Below, in pieces: positions 17,378-25,584 of a stretch of DNA of 42,688 nt. Each line of letters begins with the position of its first letter. Positions within the stretch are counted from its first letter, which is position 1. The position numbers and the translations under genes are program-made. The notes beneath the pieces are model-generated. The model made no database searches and was not told the origin of the DNA. It saw only the letters and a program-made list of their open reading frames with translations. Origin of the DNA: Lachnospiraceae bacterium (lineage in GTDB: Bacteria; Bacillota; Clostridia; Lachnospirales; Lachnospiraceae); NCBI GenBank assembly GCA_017619635.1, contig JAFZRZ010000073.1, positions 1 through 42,688 of the forward strand. The letters are read 5' to 3'.

Positions 17378-17968
17378 CTAGGAAACAATCTGTGAATCTT
17401 TAAGAGTGCAGTACATGTTCTCACCCTCCATGTAGGTCACAAAGGTACCCATGACTGTCACGTTGTCTCCTATACTTGGATAGGCGTTCTCATCTGTTAA
17501 GATAAACTCCATACCCTGTGCACAGCAGGCTGTCGCATCCTGTATGATGCAGAAATAATAGGTCGTCCCCGTGCTCTCATCTGTATATGAGTTAAAGGTG
17601 CCGTTCATCTTTACTACCTTTCCCTCATAATCCTTGGGGGTTACCATCATGTTGTAGACTTCAGAATATACCATCGTGCTTGAGATCGCTGTAAGATCCA
17701 CATCTATGCCGTCATGTTTCATCGCATTTCTGTCAGCCTCTGTTATGCTCTCCTCAATGACAGGTGTAGGAATGACTGTCGGTACTGCCACTGTTTCGCT
17801 TTCACCGTTTTTTGCGGCATCCTCTTTTGCCATCTGGTCTGCCATCACGGATTCAACGCTTGTGGGCTGACTGCCCGTATTCCTTTTTGCTGTTGAGGTG
17901 TCCGAGCCGCATGCCGCAAGCACACTCATAACCGTTATGCACAAAACTATGCTTATTAGCTTTTTCAT
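17378..17968 (-). CDS. Zinc-operon lipoprotein with an OB-like C-terminal domain
   Basis: The start is the ATG at 17968, which overlaps the znuB stop as ATGA and has GGGAG upstream. The product is 196 residues. MKKLISIVLCITVMSVLAAC is a lipoprotein signal (lipid Cys20). An acidic, Ala/Thr-rich linker follows, then about 100 residues with the strand pattern of an OB fold (GKVVKMNGTF, YYFCIIQDATACCAQGMEF, SIGDNVTVMGTF). The DATACC stretch resembles the CC motif near the end of YcgQ/TIGR03943 proteins, which are also zinc-linked. Its place as last gene of the zinc operon suggests a surface metal-handling or accessory role; this is inference. Confidence 0.75.
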   Translation of the reverse strand: MKKLISIVLCITVMSVLAACGSDTSTAKRNTGSQPTSVESVMADQMAKEDAAKNGESETVAVPTVIPTPVIEESITEADRNAMKHDGIDVDLTAISSTMVYSEVYNMMVTPKDYEGKVVKMNGTFNSYTDESTGTTYYFCIIQDATACCAQGMEFILTDENAYPSIGDNVTVMGTFVTYMEGENMYCTLKDSQIVS

Positions 17969-18807
17969 TTTCCCACTCCCTTTATAAGGCCGATGAGACT
18001 GCAGATCAAGAATGCGAACACATCGACCGCAACTATGGTGGAACCCACAGGAGTTCCCGTTAACATCGAGATGATGATACCCGAAAATGCGCATATGACC
18101 GAAAGGATCGCTGAAAATATGGTAACGCTTAAAAAGTTCTTAAACATCCTCATGGCAGATAGTGCCGGGAAGATGACAAGAGCGGATATCAGAAGCGAAC
18201 CCACCAGGTTCATCGCAAGTACTATGATAACTGCTATGACCACTGCTATCAGGAGATTATAGACATCTGCCTTTGTGCCCACAGCCTTTGCAAAGTTCTC
18301 ATCAAAAGTCACTGCAAATATCTTGTTATAAAAGATCACAAACACTGCCACCACTATAACGGAAAGTATCATGCAAAGCCATACCTCCCATCTGGTGAGT
18401 GTCAGAATCGACATCGAACCAAAAAGAGTTGAACACACATCACCGGTAAGGTTTGATGAGGTTGAAAACAGATTCATCAGAAGATAACCGAAAGCCAGTG
18501 CTCCGACAGATATCATCGCTATCGCCGCATCACCCTTTATTCGGGTGTTCTGTCCCGTACGTAAAAGAAGCACTGCACAGATGATGGTGATCGGAAGTAT
18601 CAGCGTCATCTTGTTAGTAAGATTTAAAACACTTGCTATCGCCATGGCACCGAATGCCACATGTGAAAGACCGTCTCCTATAAAAGAAAACCTCTTTAAA
18701 ACGAGTGTCACTCCAAGAAGGGAGGAACTCAGAGCGATGAGCACTCCGACAATGATTGCATATCTTACAAATGTGTGATCAAGATATATCATAAGAGTTT
18801 CAATCAT
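17965..18807 (-). CDS. znuB: Metal (zinc) ABC transporter permease
   Basis: The supported start is the ATG at 18807, overlapping the znuC end by eight bases; the product is 280 residues with about eight or nine membrane segments. GVLIALSSSLLGVTLVLKRFSFIGDGLSHVAFG near the N terminus is the ABC-3 family signature, and NLVGSLLISALVIFPALSAM is the typical late motif. It forms the membrane channel for metal taken up by the ZnuA-type receptor. Gene order is znuA, znuC, znuB. Confidence 0.93.
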   Translation of the reverse strand: MIETLMIYLDHTFVRYAIIVGVLIALSSSLLGVTLVLKRFSFIGDGLSHVAFGAMAIASVLNLTNKMTLILPITIICAVLLLRTGQNTRIKGDAAIAMISVGALAFGYLLMNLFSTSSNLTGDVCSTLFGSMSILTLTRWEVWLCMILSVIVVAVFVIFYNKIFAVTFDENFAKAVGTKADVYNLLIAVVIAVIIVLAMNLVGSLLISALVIFPALSAMRMFKNFLSVTIFSAILSVICAFSGIIISMLTGTPVGSTIVAVDVFAFLICSLIGLIKGVGK

Positions 18808-19516
18808 CAGACCCACCGCCTTTCTTTCCCGAAAGGAAATATCTTCCCATATCACTCTCTTCGTAATCTTTTTTTGTTCCGTAGAACACGTCATCTCCTA
18901 TATGAAGGATATGATCCGCATATCTTGCTGCAGCAGCTATGTCATGCGAGATCATGATTATGGTTATGCCTTCCTTATTTAAGCTCTCGATAAGATCATA
19001 CATATCCGCCGTTACCGCAGGATCCAGTCCGGCCACAGGCTCATCCAAAAGAAGCACCTTTCTTGTTGCACACAGTGCCCTTGCAAGAAGCACTCTCTGC
19101 TGCTGGCCGCCCGACAATTCCCTGTAGCATCTGTCAGCCATATCGAGTATGCCCATGCGCTCCATGTTTGTCTTTGCAAGAGCCTTCTCCTCTTTGTTGT
19201 AAAAAGGTCTTAGTCCGCATCTTGCCTGACAGCCCGATAATACTATCTCTTTAACGGATGCCGGAAAGTCCTTTTGAACGATCGTCTGCTGGGGGAGATA
19301 TCCTATCTCGTTTGCCTGCAGGTCATCCCCGAAGATTATCTGACCGCCGATTGGTTTTAAAAGACCAAGTAAAGTCTTCATAAGAGTGGACTTACCAGAT
19401 CCGTTCTCACCAACGATACAAAGATACTCTCCGCTTGTGATCTCAAAATTAAGTTTTTGTGCTATAACGCTCTTGTCATAGCCGACTTCCAAGTCTTTAA
19501 CGGTTATGTATGACAT
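18800..19516 (-). CDS. znuC: Metal (zinc) ABC transporter ATPase
   Basis: 238 residues with Walker A GENGSGKST (about 37-45), Q-loop GYLPQQ, signature LSGGQQQR (about 130-137), Walker B VLLLDEP (about 151-157) and switch His in MISHD. It is 12 bases after znuA and overlaps znuB. It powers metal import. The short C terminus ends in a GGGSDD tail where the overlap with znuB lies. Confidence 0.95.
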   Translation of the reverse strand: MSYITVKDLEVGYDKSVIAQKLNFEITSGEYLCIVGENGSGKSTLMKTLLGLLKPIGGQIIFGDDLQANEIGYLPQQTIVQKDFPASVKEIVLSGCQARCGLRPFYNKEEKALAKTNMERMGILDMADRCYRELSGGQQQRVLLARALCATRKVLLLDEPVAGLDPAVTADMYDLIESLNKEGITIIMISHDIAAAARYADHILHIGDDVFYGTKKDYEESDMGRYFLSGKKGGGSDD

Positions 19517-19528
19517 GTTTTTTCCTTA

Positions 19529-20536
19529 TCAGTTGAGTGCCTGTTTTAAAACCTCTAAGTTATTATTCATGATGGAAAGATATGTGGCACCCTCTTTCAC
19601 ATCATTTGCTGTTACAGACTGCATTGAATCAAGTGTCAGGATCTGCTGATCCTTATTCTGCGTGTTATCTCTTATAGTCTCGGCGATCTTTTTATCGCCT
19701 GTCTCTATAGTCAGTATTGTGTTAAGACCAAGTTCATCAGTCTTTTTTGAAAGGAAGACGATCGTTTCAAAGCTTGCTTCCGTTTCAGCAGAACAGCCTA
19801 CAAATGCTGCATAGTAATCAAGTCCGTAATCGTCTGTCATGTATCTGAACGGGAATCTGTCTCCGAAAAGAACTGTCTTATACTTTGCTGAGGCAACAAC
19901 TTCCTTATACTTTGCATCAAGTTCGTTAAGCTGCTTCTGATATGCCGCGTTGTTTGCTCTGTAATGATCGGCATCAACTGAGTCGACCTCGCATAAGCTC
20001 TCTGTTATGGCATCACAGATGACAGAGACGTTTCTTAGCGAGAGCCATACATGCTCATCATACTCAACCTCTTCCTCTTCACCTTCTTCGCCTTCTTCCT
20101 CTTCTTCACCTTCCATGCCTTCGACCAGCTCCTCTTCCTTTACGCTGTCACCGAGCACCTCCAAAAGGTTTATGACCTTCATATCCTTGTTGGTCGCTTC
20201 CTTTAAGGCATCATCAACCCATCCGTCAGACTCTCCTCCTACATAGATGAAGATGTCACAGGTTGATATCTTTAAGATATCTGCGGCTGTGGGCTGGTAG
20301 CTGTGAAGATCCACACCGTTATCTAAAAGGACCGTGAACTCAACATGGGGTTCCTCCTCACCGACGATATTTCTTACCCAGTCATACTCGGGGAAGATCG
20401 TTGTAACGACCTGTATCTTCTTTTCACCGTTTGAAACATTTTTCTCTGCACCTGAAACGGCACCGGTTGAGCCGCAGGCGCTTAAAAGGCCGGTCATCAT
20501 TACGGCCGCTATGATCATTGCTAAAATCTTTTTCAT
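19529..20536 (-). CDS. znuA: Metal (zinc) ABC transporter substrate-binding lipoprotein with a Glu-rich loop
   Basis: 335 residues. LLSAC gives lipid Cys21. Metal-site positions that can be seen are His78 (GVDLHSYQPT) and His162 (DEHVWLS). The third position, normally His, reads FGDRFPFRY, with Asp226; a late acidic ligand may be Glu278 (IETGDKK). Between the first and second ligands, where ZnuA has a His-rich loop, this protein has a nearly pure Glu stretch (residues about 133-159). The block DDYGLDYYAAFVGCSAETE is shared, to my knowledge, with a Lachnospiraceae/Ruminococcaceae subfamily. GGAGAG precedes the ATG. Metal identity (Zn versus Mn) is not certain; the Zur-like regulator supports Zn. 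Confidence 0.9.
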   Translation of the reverse strand: MKKILAMIIAAVMMTGLLSACGSTGAVSGAEKNVSNGEKKIQVVTTIFPEYDWVRNIVGEEEPHVEFTVLLDNGVDLHSYQPTAADILKISTCDIFIYVGGESDGWVDDALKEATNKDMKVINLLEVLGDSVKEEELVEGMEGEEEEEGEEGEEEEVEYDEHVWLSLRNVSVICDAITESLCEVDSVDADHYRANNAAYQKQLNELDAKYKEVVASAKYKTVLFGDRFPFRYMTDDYGLDYYAAFVGCSAETEASFETIVFLSKKTDELGLNTILTIETGDKKIAETIRDNTQNKDQQILTLDSMQSVTANDVKEGATYLSIMNNNLEVLKQALN

Positions 20537-20587
20537 ATCTTTATCTCTCCGTTTAAATCATTGATCAGTTACTGTTTTAAGCATGAC

Positions 20588-20908
20588 TCAATCATTCAGA
20601 CGGATCTTTCTGTTTACTGGTGTTGTGCTTATGAGCAGAGGCTCATTTATCTCATTATCAGCTGAAAGGATGACTCCAAACATCATGAGAGCCACAAACA
20701 CCTCTGACGCATTCGATAATCTTTTTAATGCCTCCTCACATATATGGATGCACTCGCATACGGGACAGTCCTCATCATCGCATTTATGCGCTGCTTCATG
20801 AGCTAAAAAGTATGACGATGCAAGGATCGTAAGAAGTATCATCATCCCGATCAGTGTTGCTAATGTCTTCTTTATTGAATTAAAATTTTTTGAATTACTA
20901 AATGTCAT
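20588..20908 (-). CDS. Small membrane protein with a Cys/His cluster, zinc operon
   Basis: The start is the ATG at 20908, inside the last codons of the regulator gene. The product is 106 residues: a basic N terminus, a membrane segment (about 18-40), a short loop HEAAHKCDDEDCPVCECIHIC with five Cys and three His, a second hydrophobic segment (about 73-90) and a tail. The loop has CPVC and could bind a metal. It resembles DUF2946-like mini-proteins found near metal transport genes, though I am unsure of the family. It lies between the regulator and znuA with no promoter between them, so it should be expressed under zinc limitation. Confidence 0.75.
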   Translation of the reverse strand: MTFSNSKNFNSIKKTLATLIGMMILLTILASSYFLAHEAAHKCDDEDCPVCECIHICEEALKRLSNASEVFVALMMFGVILSADNEINEPLLISTTPVNRKIRLND

Positions 20909-21332
20909 TTTCTTCTTTCTTGCTGCAGTTTTCACAGATGCCGTAAAAGACGGTCCTGAAGGGATCTAACTTAAAGCCGTGCTCCTCAAACAGATGGCCC
21001 TTTATAAGGGAAAGCTCGTCGCAGTGCATGTGTATGAGTGATCCGCAGATCTCGCATCTGCAGTGAAAGCATGTGCCCTCACCGGCATGGCTGTGCTCTC
21101 CCACATACTCAAAGCAGGCAGGTGAACCCACATCCACGATGTATTTGCTGACCAGTCCGTCATCCACCAGCTTTTCCATCTGACGGTAAACGGTTGCCTG
21201 TCCCATGGGAGAACCGTGCTCTTTAAAATACTCACAGACATCGGCTACTGTTATGTGAGCTCTCCTTTGTGATTCCAGGTATCCAAGGAGCATCTCTCTT
21301 TGTTTTGTGTTGTATTTTGACCTTCCGGGCAT
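20898..21332 (-). CDS. zur: Fur family transcriptional regulator, probably Zur
   Basis: The start chosen is the ATG at 21332 (AGGAG seven bases upstream, and downstream of the promoter); longer frames begin at TTG or before the start site. The product is 144 residues: winged-helix domain (about 1-80, with MGQATVYRQMEKLVDDG), then a metal domain with HSHAGEGTCFHCRCEICG and a C-terminal CENC. Two Cys pairs form the structural zinc site. It is first in an operon with metal uptake genes, and two matching palindromes flank its promoter, so it is likely an autorepressor of the operon. Zur is inferred from context; PerR or Fur is possible. Confidence 0.85.
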   Translation of the reverse strand: MPGRSKYNTKQREMLLGYLESQRRAHITVADVCEYFKEHGSPMGQATVYRQMEKLVDDGLVSKYIVDVGSPACFEYVGEHSHAGEGTCFHCRCEICGSLIHMHCDELSLIKGHLFEEHGFKLDPFRTVFYGICENCSKKEENDI

Positions 21333-21351
21333 ATACGTCTCCTGCATCAAT

Positions 21352-21368
21352 TTGATAACCGTTCTCAA
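21352..21368 (-). promoter_or_regulatory. zur: Zur-type operator, downstream copy
   Basis: A 17-base 8-1-8 palindrome that agrees with the upstream copy at 14 of 17 bases. It overlaps the expected transcription start, a position suited to blocking the polymerase. Confidence 0.7.
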
Positions 21369-21396
21369 TTCTAACAAAGAGGTCCTTTAATGTCAA
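21368..21396 (-). promoter_or_regulatory. Promoter of the zinc operon
   Basis: On the minus strand TTGACA (21391-21396) and TAGAAT (21368-21373) are 17 bases apart. It lies exactly between the two operator palindromes. Confidence 0.8.
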
Positions 21397-21397
21397 T

Positions 21398-21414
21398 ATG
21401 ATAACCGTTATCAT
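21398..21414 (-). promoter_or_regulatory. zur: Zur-type operator, upstream copy
   Basis: ATGATAACCGTTATCAT, a perfect 8-1-8 palindrome resembling TGATAANNNTTATCA boxes of the Fur/PerR/Zur family. It abuts the -35 box; centres of the two copies are 46 bases apart. Confidence 0.75.
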
Positions 21415-21438
21415 TTTTATCATTTTTTGTCATTTAAA

Positions 21439-21462
21439 AAGCGCCTGCATATGCAAGCGCTT
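21439..21462 (-). terminator. Terminator of the exporter-esterase operon
   Basis: AAGCGCTTGCATATGCAGGCGCTT forms a near-perfect hairpin on the minus strand with TTTTTAAATG after it, just past the esterase stop at 21467. Confidence 0.75.
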
Positions 21463-21466
21463 AAAC

Positions 21467-22468
21467 CTACTGTGTATCCAAGAATTCAAGTATTATCCCG
21501 TTTGTGTCTATACCCGTTAATGTCTCATCGGGCCAAGAGTGTCTGGCGTCTTTCACAAATATATCCCAGACCTGTTTTGTCTTTCCCTCTCCGGTATGTT
21601 TTGTTATCGTAGACTTCTTTCCTATATCTGAGATGTCCGCATCCACAAGTCCGTTTGAGAAGGCCCAGTAAGTCATGACATCCTCTATGGCAGGTGCCTT
21701 TGAATGAGCAGCACTTCCGTCACTGTTTTTGGGAACCACATCATCCTTCTCACCCGTTATCTGCATAAAGCCGATATTGTTTTCCTCATTTTTGTATTCC
21801 CAGACCTGTTCAGGCATCATTCCAGAGACACTCACAACTGCCCCGTATGTATCCTGTGCCTCCATAGCGAGTCTGTGTGTCATGAAGGCTCCGTTACTGA
21901 ATCCCACAGCAAAGGTCCTCTCCTTATCAAAGCCGTATTCGCTCTGAAGGTAGCCAGCAAATGCGATAAGAAAACCCACATCCTCGTTTCCTCCCTCGCC
22001 TATGCCCGAGTTCCAGCCGTTTGCGGATGTCTTGTCATTTGGATCGGGGGCTCCTGTAACATATACGACAGCGTAACCCTTCTCACAGGCTCTCTCCTCC
22101 AAATGCACCTTTCCCTTAAAGGCCTCTGCGGACTCACCGTAGCCGTGAAGCATAACGATAAGGGGTGCGTTCTCTTTATTTTCAGGCAGCTCGACTATAA
22201 AGTCATGCTTGACACCGTCATATGTGCAGGTGTATTTATTGTCACTCTCCAAAGTAACGTCTTTAAGTTCTTTTACAACGACCTCCGGACGTACCTTTAT
22301 CTCCTCTTCAGGTTCTTCTATGACTTCTTGTGTAACTTCGGCTTCAGGTTCTGTGACCGTTTCTGTCTCGACCACTAAAGACGGGGGCTCTTCACGGACT
22401 TTTTCGCCTCCGCATCCTGTGATCATCACACCAAGCATCAGACTCATTAACAAGATCTTCTTTTTCAT
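21467..22468 (-). CDS. Secreted lipoprotein esterase, PHB depolymerase/feruloyl esterase-like
   Basis: 333 residues. Signal with MITGC lipobox (Cys19), then a Glu/Val/Thr-rich linker (about 24-70), then an alpha/beta hydrolase: MLHGYGESAEAFKG (oxyanion region), nucleophile GFSNGAF (Ser about 195), Asp in ITGEKDDVVP and His in ARHSWP. The order and the NGWNSGIGEG motif fit the LpqC/Esterase_PHB group, which includes feruloyl and acetyl xylan esterases of rumen bacteria. The substrate is unproven. It is 11 bases after the ABC permease gene and has GAGGGAG before the ATG, so it is in that operon. Confidence 0.85.
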   Translation of the reverse strand: MKKKILLMSLMLGVMITGCGGEKVREEPPSLVVETETVTEPEAEVTQEVIEEPEEEIKVRPEVVVKELKDVTLESDNKYTCTYDGVKHDFIVELPENKENAPLIVMLHGYGESAEAFKGKVHLEERACEKGYAVVYVTGAPDPNDKTSANGWNSGIGEGGNEDVGFLIAFAGYLQSEYGFDKERTFAVGFSNGAFMTHRLAMEAQDTYGAVVSVSGMMPEQVWEYKNEENNIGFMQITGEKDDVVPKNSDGSAAHSKAPAIEDVMTYWAFSNGLVDADISDIGKKSTITKHTGEGKTKQVWDIFVKDARHSWPDETLTGIDTNGIILEFLDTQ

Positions 22469-22479
22469 ATAAACTCCCT

Positions 22480-24084
22480 CTAAAATGATCTGTCAGCAAG
22501 TCTCATCGCTCTTTTATAACTTAAAAAAGCAAGTAAAAGAGTTATGAATATCAGTACTGTCATCACTATATTTGCATCTGTCTTTAAACCAAGAAAGATA
22601 ACAAGGACAATGAGTCCCATGTTTCCGAGCATGTTCGGGAACATATATATCGCAACAGCTGCGGACTGCTTTATGACCTCTATCTCATTTTCCCAGTCAA
22701 GGCGCATATGCTTTATCCCGCATACACATCCCCACGCACTTGAAAAGGCACAAAGGATGATACCTTCTATCACATACAAAACCGTATTTAAGAATGGCAC
22801 TCCTGCGGAGATCGCAAGCATGATGACGGTAAGGACCATGAAAGGCACTGTAAGCCACATGTTAAAGAGCATCTTTCCCCGATACAGCCTTCTTTTGTCT
22901 ATCGGAAGGCTCTTTACTATCCAGTAGTTCTTTCCCTCAAGCGAGGGCGAGATTGCACTGGTCGATATCATTCCTATAAAAAAGTATGCAAAAAACGGTA
23001 TGGCAACCCAGAGTATCTTTGTATCAATTGGTGCTCCCTGAGTGACTGTCTTAACAATCTTGTCAAAGCCTATGACAAGAGCGATGATACCCATGACCGT
23101 TGAAAGGATCACTCCTATAGCCACATTTGTCATATATACGGTGGAGCCCGTCATCCTCTTTAACTCTTTATAGGCTATCGTCACCTCAATACTTCTTTTT
23201 CTTAACTCTTTCTCATCATAGTCTTTTGAAGCCGCATGATTCTTTAATGCGGAGTTTATCTTTCTGTACGATCTTCCTACTATACAGAACACTCCCGCAA
23301 ACAAGAGTGCGCTCACTGCTATGAGAAGGAATGCGCAGAGTAGATCGGTATCCGTAACTGCTTTTGAAAACCAGTAGGCAGGCGGAAAAAGCTTTACCGA
23401 CTTTAAGGTCAGATCCGCTGTGTTTTCAAGAGTGGTCTCTATCTCTCCTTCTCTTACTATCTTTTCTATAAAGAAGCGAAGGAAAAAGAAAAACAAAACT
23501 ATACCCACGGTAAAGATCGTCTGTACCAGGTTTGTCTTTTTAAAGCCCGAACCTATCTTTGCTATTATAAAGCCGATAAAGGATGCGATCAGCATCGGTA
23601 TCACAGGCACGACAAAGGTAAGTATGATCCACATCGGATATATGATAAAGGATGGCCTTACAAAGTATGCATAACCGATGAGCATCGCAACAGAGATACT
23701 CAAATACCAGGGCAGGCTCTTTATATACATATATATGAACTTGCAGGCTGCCACCGTCTTTGATTCAAAGGGCAGTGACATTAACATGTCATACTCCTTA
23801 AAGTTAAACAGATATCCGTTTGTCTTTAAAAAGGTAAAGATGAAGGCCAAAAGAGAAAGAGTCATTGAACACAGTGCCGGTGCGGTATTTATTATCCCCA
23901 TCTTTCCGTAGCCTATGGTCATTACAAGAAGATAGCCCAGTATCATCAGATATAAAATGACTGTACCCAAATATGCCAAGCGTATCTTACTCTTTTTCTT
24001 TTTATCATCCGTATGTTTATATATGTTTATCTGATCAGTGCTAAGAAGCAGCGTTCTTATCAGAAGTAAAGACTTACTGTTCAT
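22480..24084 (-). CDS. ABC exporter permease, large
   Basis: 534 residues with about 12 hydrophobic segments arranged as two groups of six, joined by a hydrophilic stretch (about 280-320: HAASKDYDEKELRKRSIEVTIAYKEL). YDMLMSLPFESKTVAACKF in the first half and SLEGKNYWIVKSLPIDKRRLYRGKM in the second are the coupling-loop motifs of the ABC-2-type export permeases annotated 'putative ABC exporter'. The partner ATPase overlaps it by 11 bases. Cargo unknown; a linked lipoprotein esterase might be related or simply co-transcribed. Confidence 0.85.
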   Translation of the reverse strand: MNSKSLLLIRTLLLSTDQINIYKHTDDKKKKSKIRLAYLGTVILYLMILGYLLVMTIGYGKMGIINTAPALCSMTLSLLAFIFTFLKTNGYLFNFKEYDMLMSLPFESKTVAACKFIYMYIKSLPWYLSISVAMLIGYAYFVRPSFIIYPMWIILTFVVPVIPMLIASFIGFIIAKIGSGFKKTNLVQTIFTVGIVLFFFFLRFFIEKIVREGEIETTLENTADLTLKSVKLFPPAYWFSKAVTDTDLLCAFLLIAVSALLFAGVFCIVGRSYRKINSALKNHAASKDYDEKELRKRSIEVTIAYKELKRMTGSTVYMTNVAIGVILSTVMGIIALVIGFDKIVKTVTQGAPIDTKILWVAIPFFAYFFIGMISTSAISPSLEGKNYWIVKSLPIDKRRLYRGKMLFNMWLTVPFMVLTVIMLAISAGVPFLNTVLYVIEGIILCAFSSAWGCVCGIKHMRLDWENEIEVIKQSAAVAIYMFPNMLGNMGLIVLVIFLGLKTDANIVMTVLIFITLLLAFLSYKRAMRLADRSF

Positions 24085-24802
24085 TGGCCACCTCTAAGAA
24101 TCTTTCCTCGAGTGACTGTCCCTTAGTCAGCTCCTCCATACTTCCTGATGCTATGATCTTACCCTGCTTAATTATGGCTACCTTGTTACACAGTTTCTCT
24201 GCCACATCCAGCACATGTGTTGAAAAGAAGATCGCTGTACCCTTGTCACACATCTCATGCATTATCTCTTTTAGGGTATATGCAGCCTTTGGATCGAGCC
24301 CCACAAAGGGTTCATCCAGTACAAGAAGCTTGGGTTCATGGATGAGTGCAGATATGATCGCCACCTTCTGCTTCATGCCGTGTGAATATGATGATATAAG
24401 ATCGCCTAAGGAATCGGTTATCTCAAACATGTCCGCATATCTTTTTATGCTCTCTTTTCTCTTCTGTTCGCTTATATCAAACACATCGGCTATAAAGTTA
24501 AGATACTGGGTGCCGGTCAGATTCTCATAAAGATCCGGATTATCCGGGATATAGGCTGTTACCTTCTTACACTCCATCCCCTCATCCTTAACGGAATGCC
24601 CGTTAATATATATCTCACCTTCGCTAAATTCAAGCACGCCCACAACGGCACGTATCGTTGTTGATTTTCCTGCACCGTTATGTCCTATAAAGCCGTAGAT
24701 GTCACCGCTCATAACGGTAAGTGACACATCATCCGCAGCTTTTTTATCTCCCCCGTAGGACTTTGAATAATTCTTTATCTCAAGCATGGCTTTTTGGTTC
24801 AT
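24074..24802 (-). CDS. ABC exporter ATPase
   Basis: The supported start is the ATG at 24802 with GGAGGGG upstream; product 242 residues. Walker A GHNGAGKST, Q-loop region AYIPDNPDLYENLTG, a variant signature SYSHGMKQK, Walker B LLVLDEP and switch STHV are complete. The signature motif and spacing place it with ABC-2 export ATPases of the CcmA/drug-lantibiotic type. It pairs with the permease gene downstream. Confidence 0.92.
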   Translation of the reverse strand: MNQKAMLEIKNYSKSYGGDKKAADDVSLTVMSGDIYGFIGHNGAGKSTTIRAVVGVLEFSEGEIYINGHSVKDEGMECKKVTAYIPDNPDLYENLTGTQYLNFIADVFDISEQKRKESIKRYADMFEITDSLGDLISSYSHGMKQKVAIISALIHEPKLLVLDEPFVGLDPKAAYTLKEIMHEMCDKGTAIFFSTHVLDVAEKLCNKVAIIKQGKIIASGSMEELTKGQSLEERFLEVANEQ

Positions 24803-24825
24803 TATTCCCCTCCTAAAATAAAATA

Positions 24826-24849
24826 AGGTGTCCGGATAACCGAACACCT
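24826..24849 (-). terminator. Terminator of the EAL gene
   Basis: AGGTGTTCGG pairs with CCGGACACCT (one G-U) around TTAT, followed on the minus strand by TATTTTATTTT. It is 28 bases past the EAL stop. Confidence 0.7.
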
Positions 24850-24851
24850 CT

Positions 24852-24880
24852 ATTATATCACATCTTTATTTATCTGTTAT
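24852..24880 (-). promoter_or_regulatory. Possible promoter of the exporter operon
   Basis: TATAAT (24852-24857, perfect) with ATAACA (24875-24880, 4 of 6) 17 bases upstream on the minus strand. The start would fall within the terminator hairpin. Confidence 0.4.
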
Positions 24881-25584
24881 GCGGGACGTGCCAGATAATA
24901 TCCCTGGAAAAGATCTATTCCTATGCCGACAAGATAATCGAACTCTTCCTTCTCTTCTATACCCTCTGCTACAACGAGCATGTTCTTTGAATGGAAGTGA
25001 AGGACCAGACTCATAACCGTCTCCTGCTTTTCGGGATCGTGATCTATACCCGTTATGAGCTCCCTTGCGATCTTAACGATATCGGGAGCTATCAGCTCGA
25101 CCATCTCCATGTCGCTGACTCCTGTTCCGAAATCATCTATCGATATAAGATTGTCCATGGCTCTCACAGATCTGTTCTTCTCAACGAGATGCTCCTCAGA
25201 AAGATAAGGATACTCGAGGTTTTCGATTATCATCCTTCCTCTTATCTCTTCTCCGAAGTATTCCAAAAAGGCATCCGCCTCCTCCTGCTTCATGCAGTCT
25301 GAAGGGAATGAATTGATGGAAACCCTTTCCTCATATCCTCTAAGCTGATACTCCTGCATCGCACCGAAAAACGTTGCGACTTCCATGACATGGAGCTTGT
25401 CTTTCTCAATAAACTTTTCGATAAGCTCTGTCACAGTCATATCGGTAGGTCTCATAAGTGCTTCCCTTGCATATATGGTCTTACCGTCTGCCTGGAATAT
25501 CGGCTGGAACACATAGTTTATCGAAAGCTCGCCCAAAGCTCTCAGGATATCCTTATCCAGTGGTAAATGGTCATAGTAAATCAT
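24877..25584 (-). CDS. EAL-domain cyclic-di-GMP phosphodiesterase
   Basis: 235 residues, a stand-alone EAL domain. Catalytic elements are present: EALMR (about 40-44), the Asn in SINSFP, a Glu in IENLEY, DDFGTG (about 151-156), the Lys in DIVKIAREL, Glu in AEGIE and Gln in LFQGYYLARP. All known Mg and substrate residues appear kept, so hydrolysis of cyclic di-GMP to pGpG is likely. It has no sensory domain, and no GGDEF partner is in the window. A TATAAT -10 near 25620 and AGGGAG before the ATG are visible. Confidence 0.9.
   Translation of the reverse strand: MIYYDHLPLDKDILRALGELSINYVFQPIFQADGKTIYAREALMRPTDMTVTELIEKFIEKDKLHVMEVATFFGAMQEYQLRGYEERVSINSFPSDCMKQEEADAFLEYFGEEIRGRMIIENLEYPYLSEEHLVEKNRSVRAMDNLISIDDFGTGVSDMEMVELIAPDIVKIARELITGIDHDPEKQETVMSLVLHFHSKNMLVVAEGIEEKEEFDYLVGIGIDLFQGYYLARPA

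Noticed and set aside
22480..24802. Lantibiotic immunity transporter
   Set aside because: The ATPase and permease types fit, but no lantibiotic precursor or modification gene is nearby.
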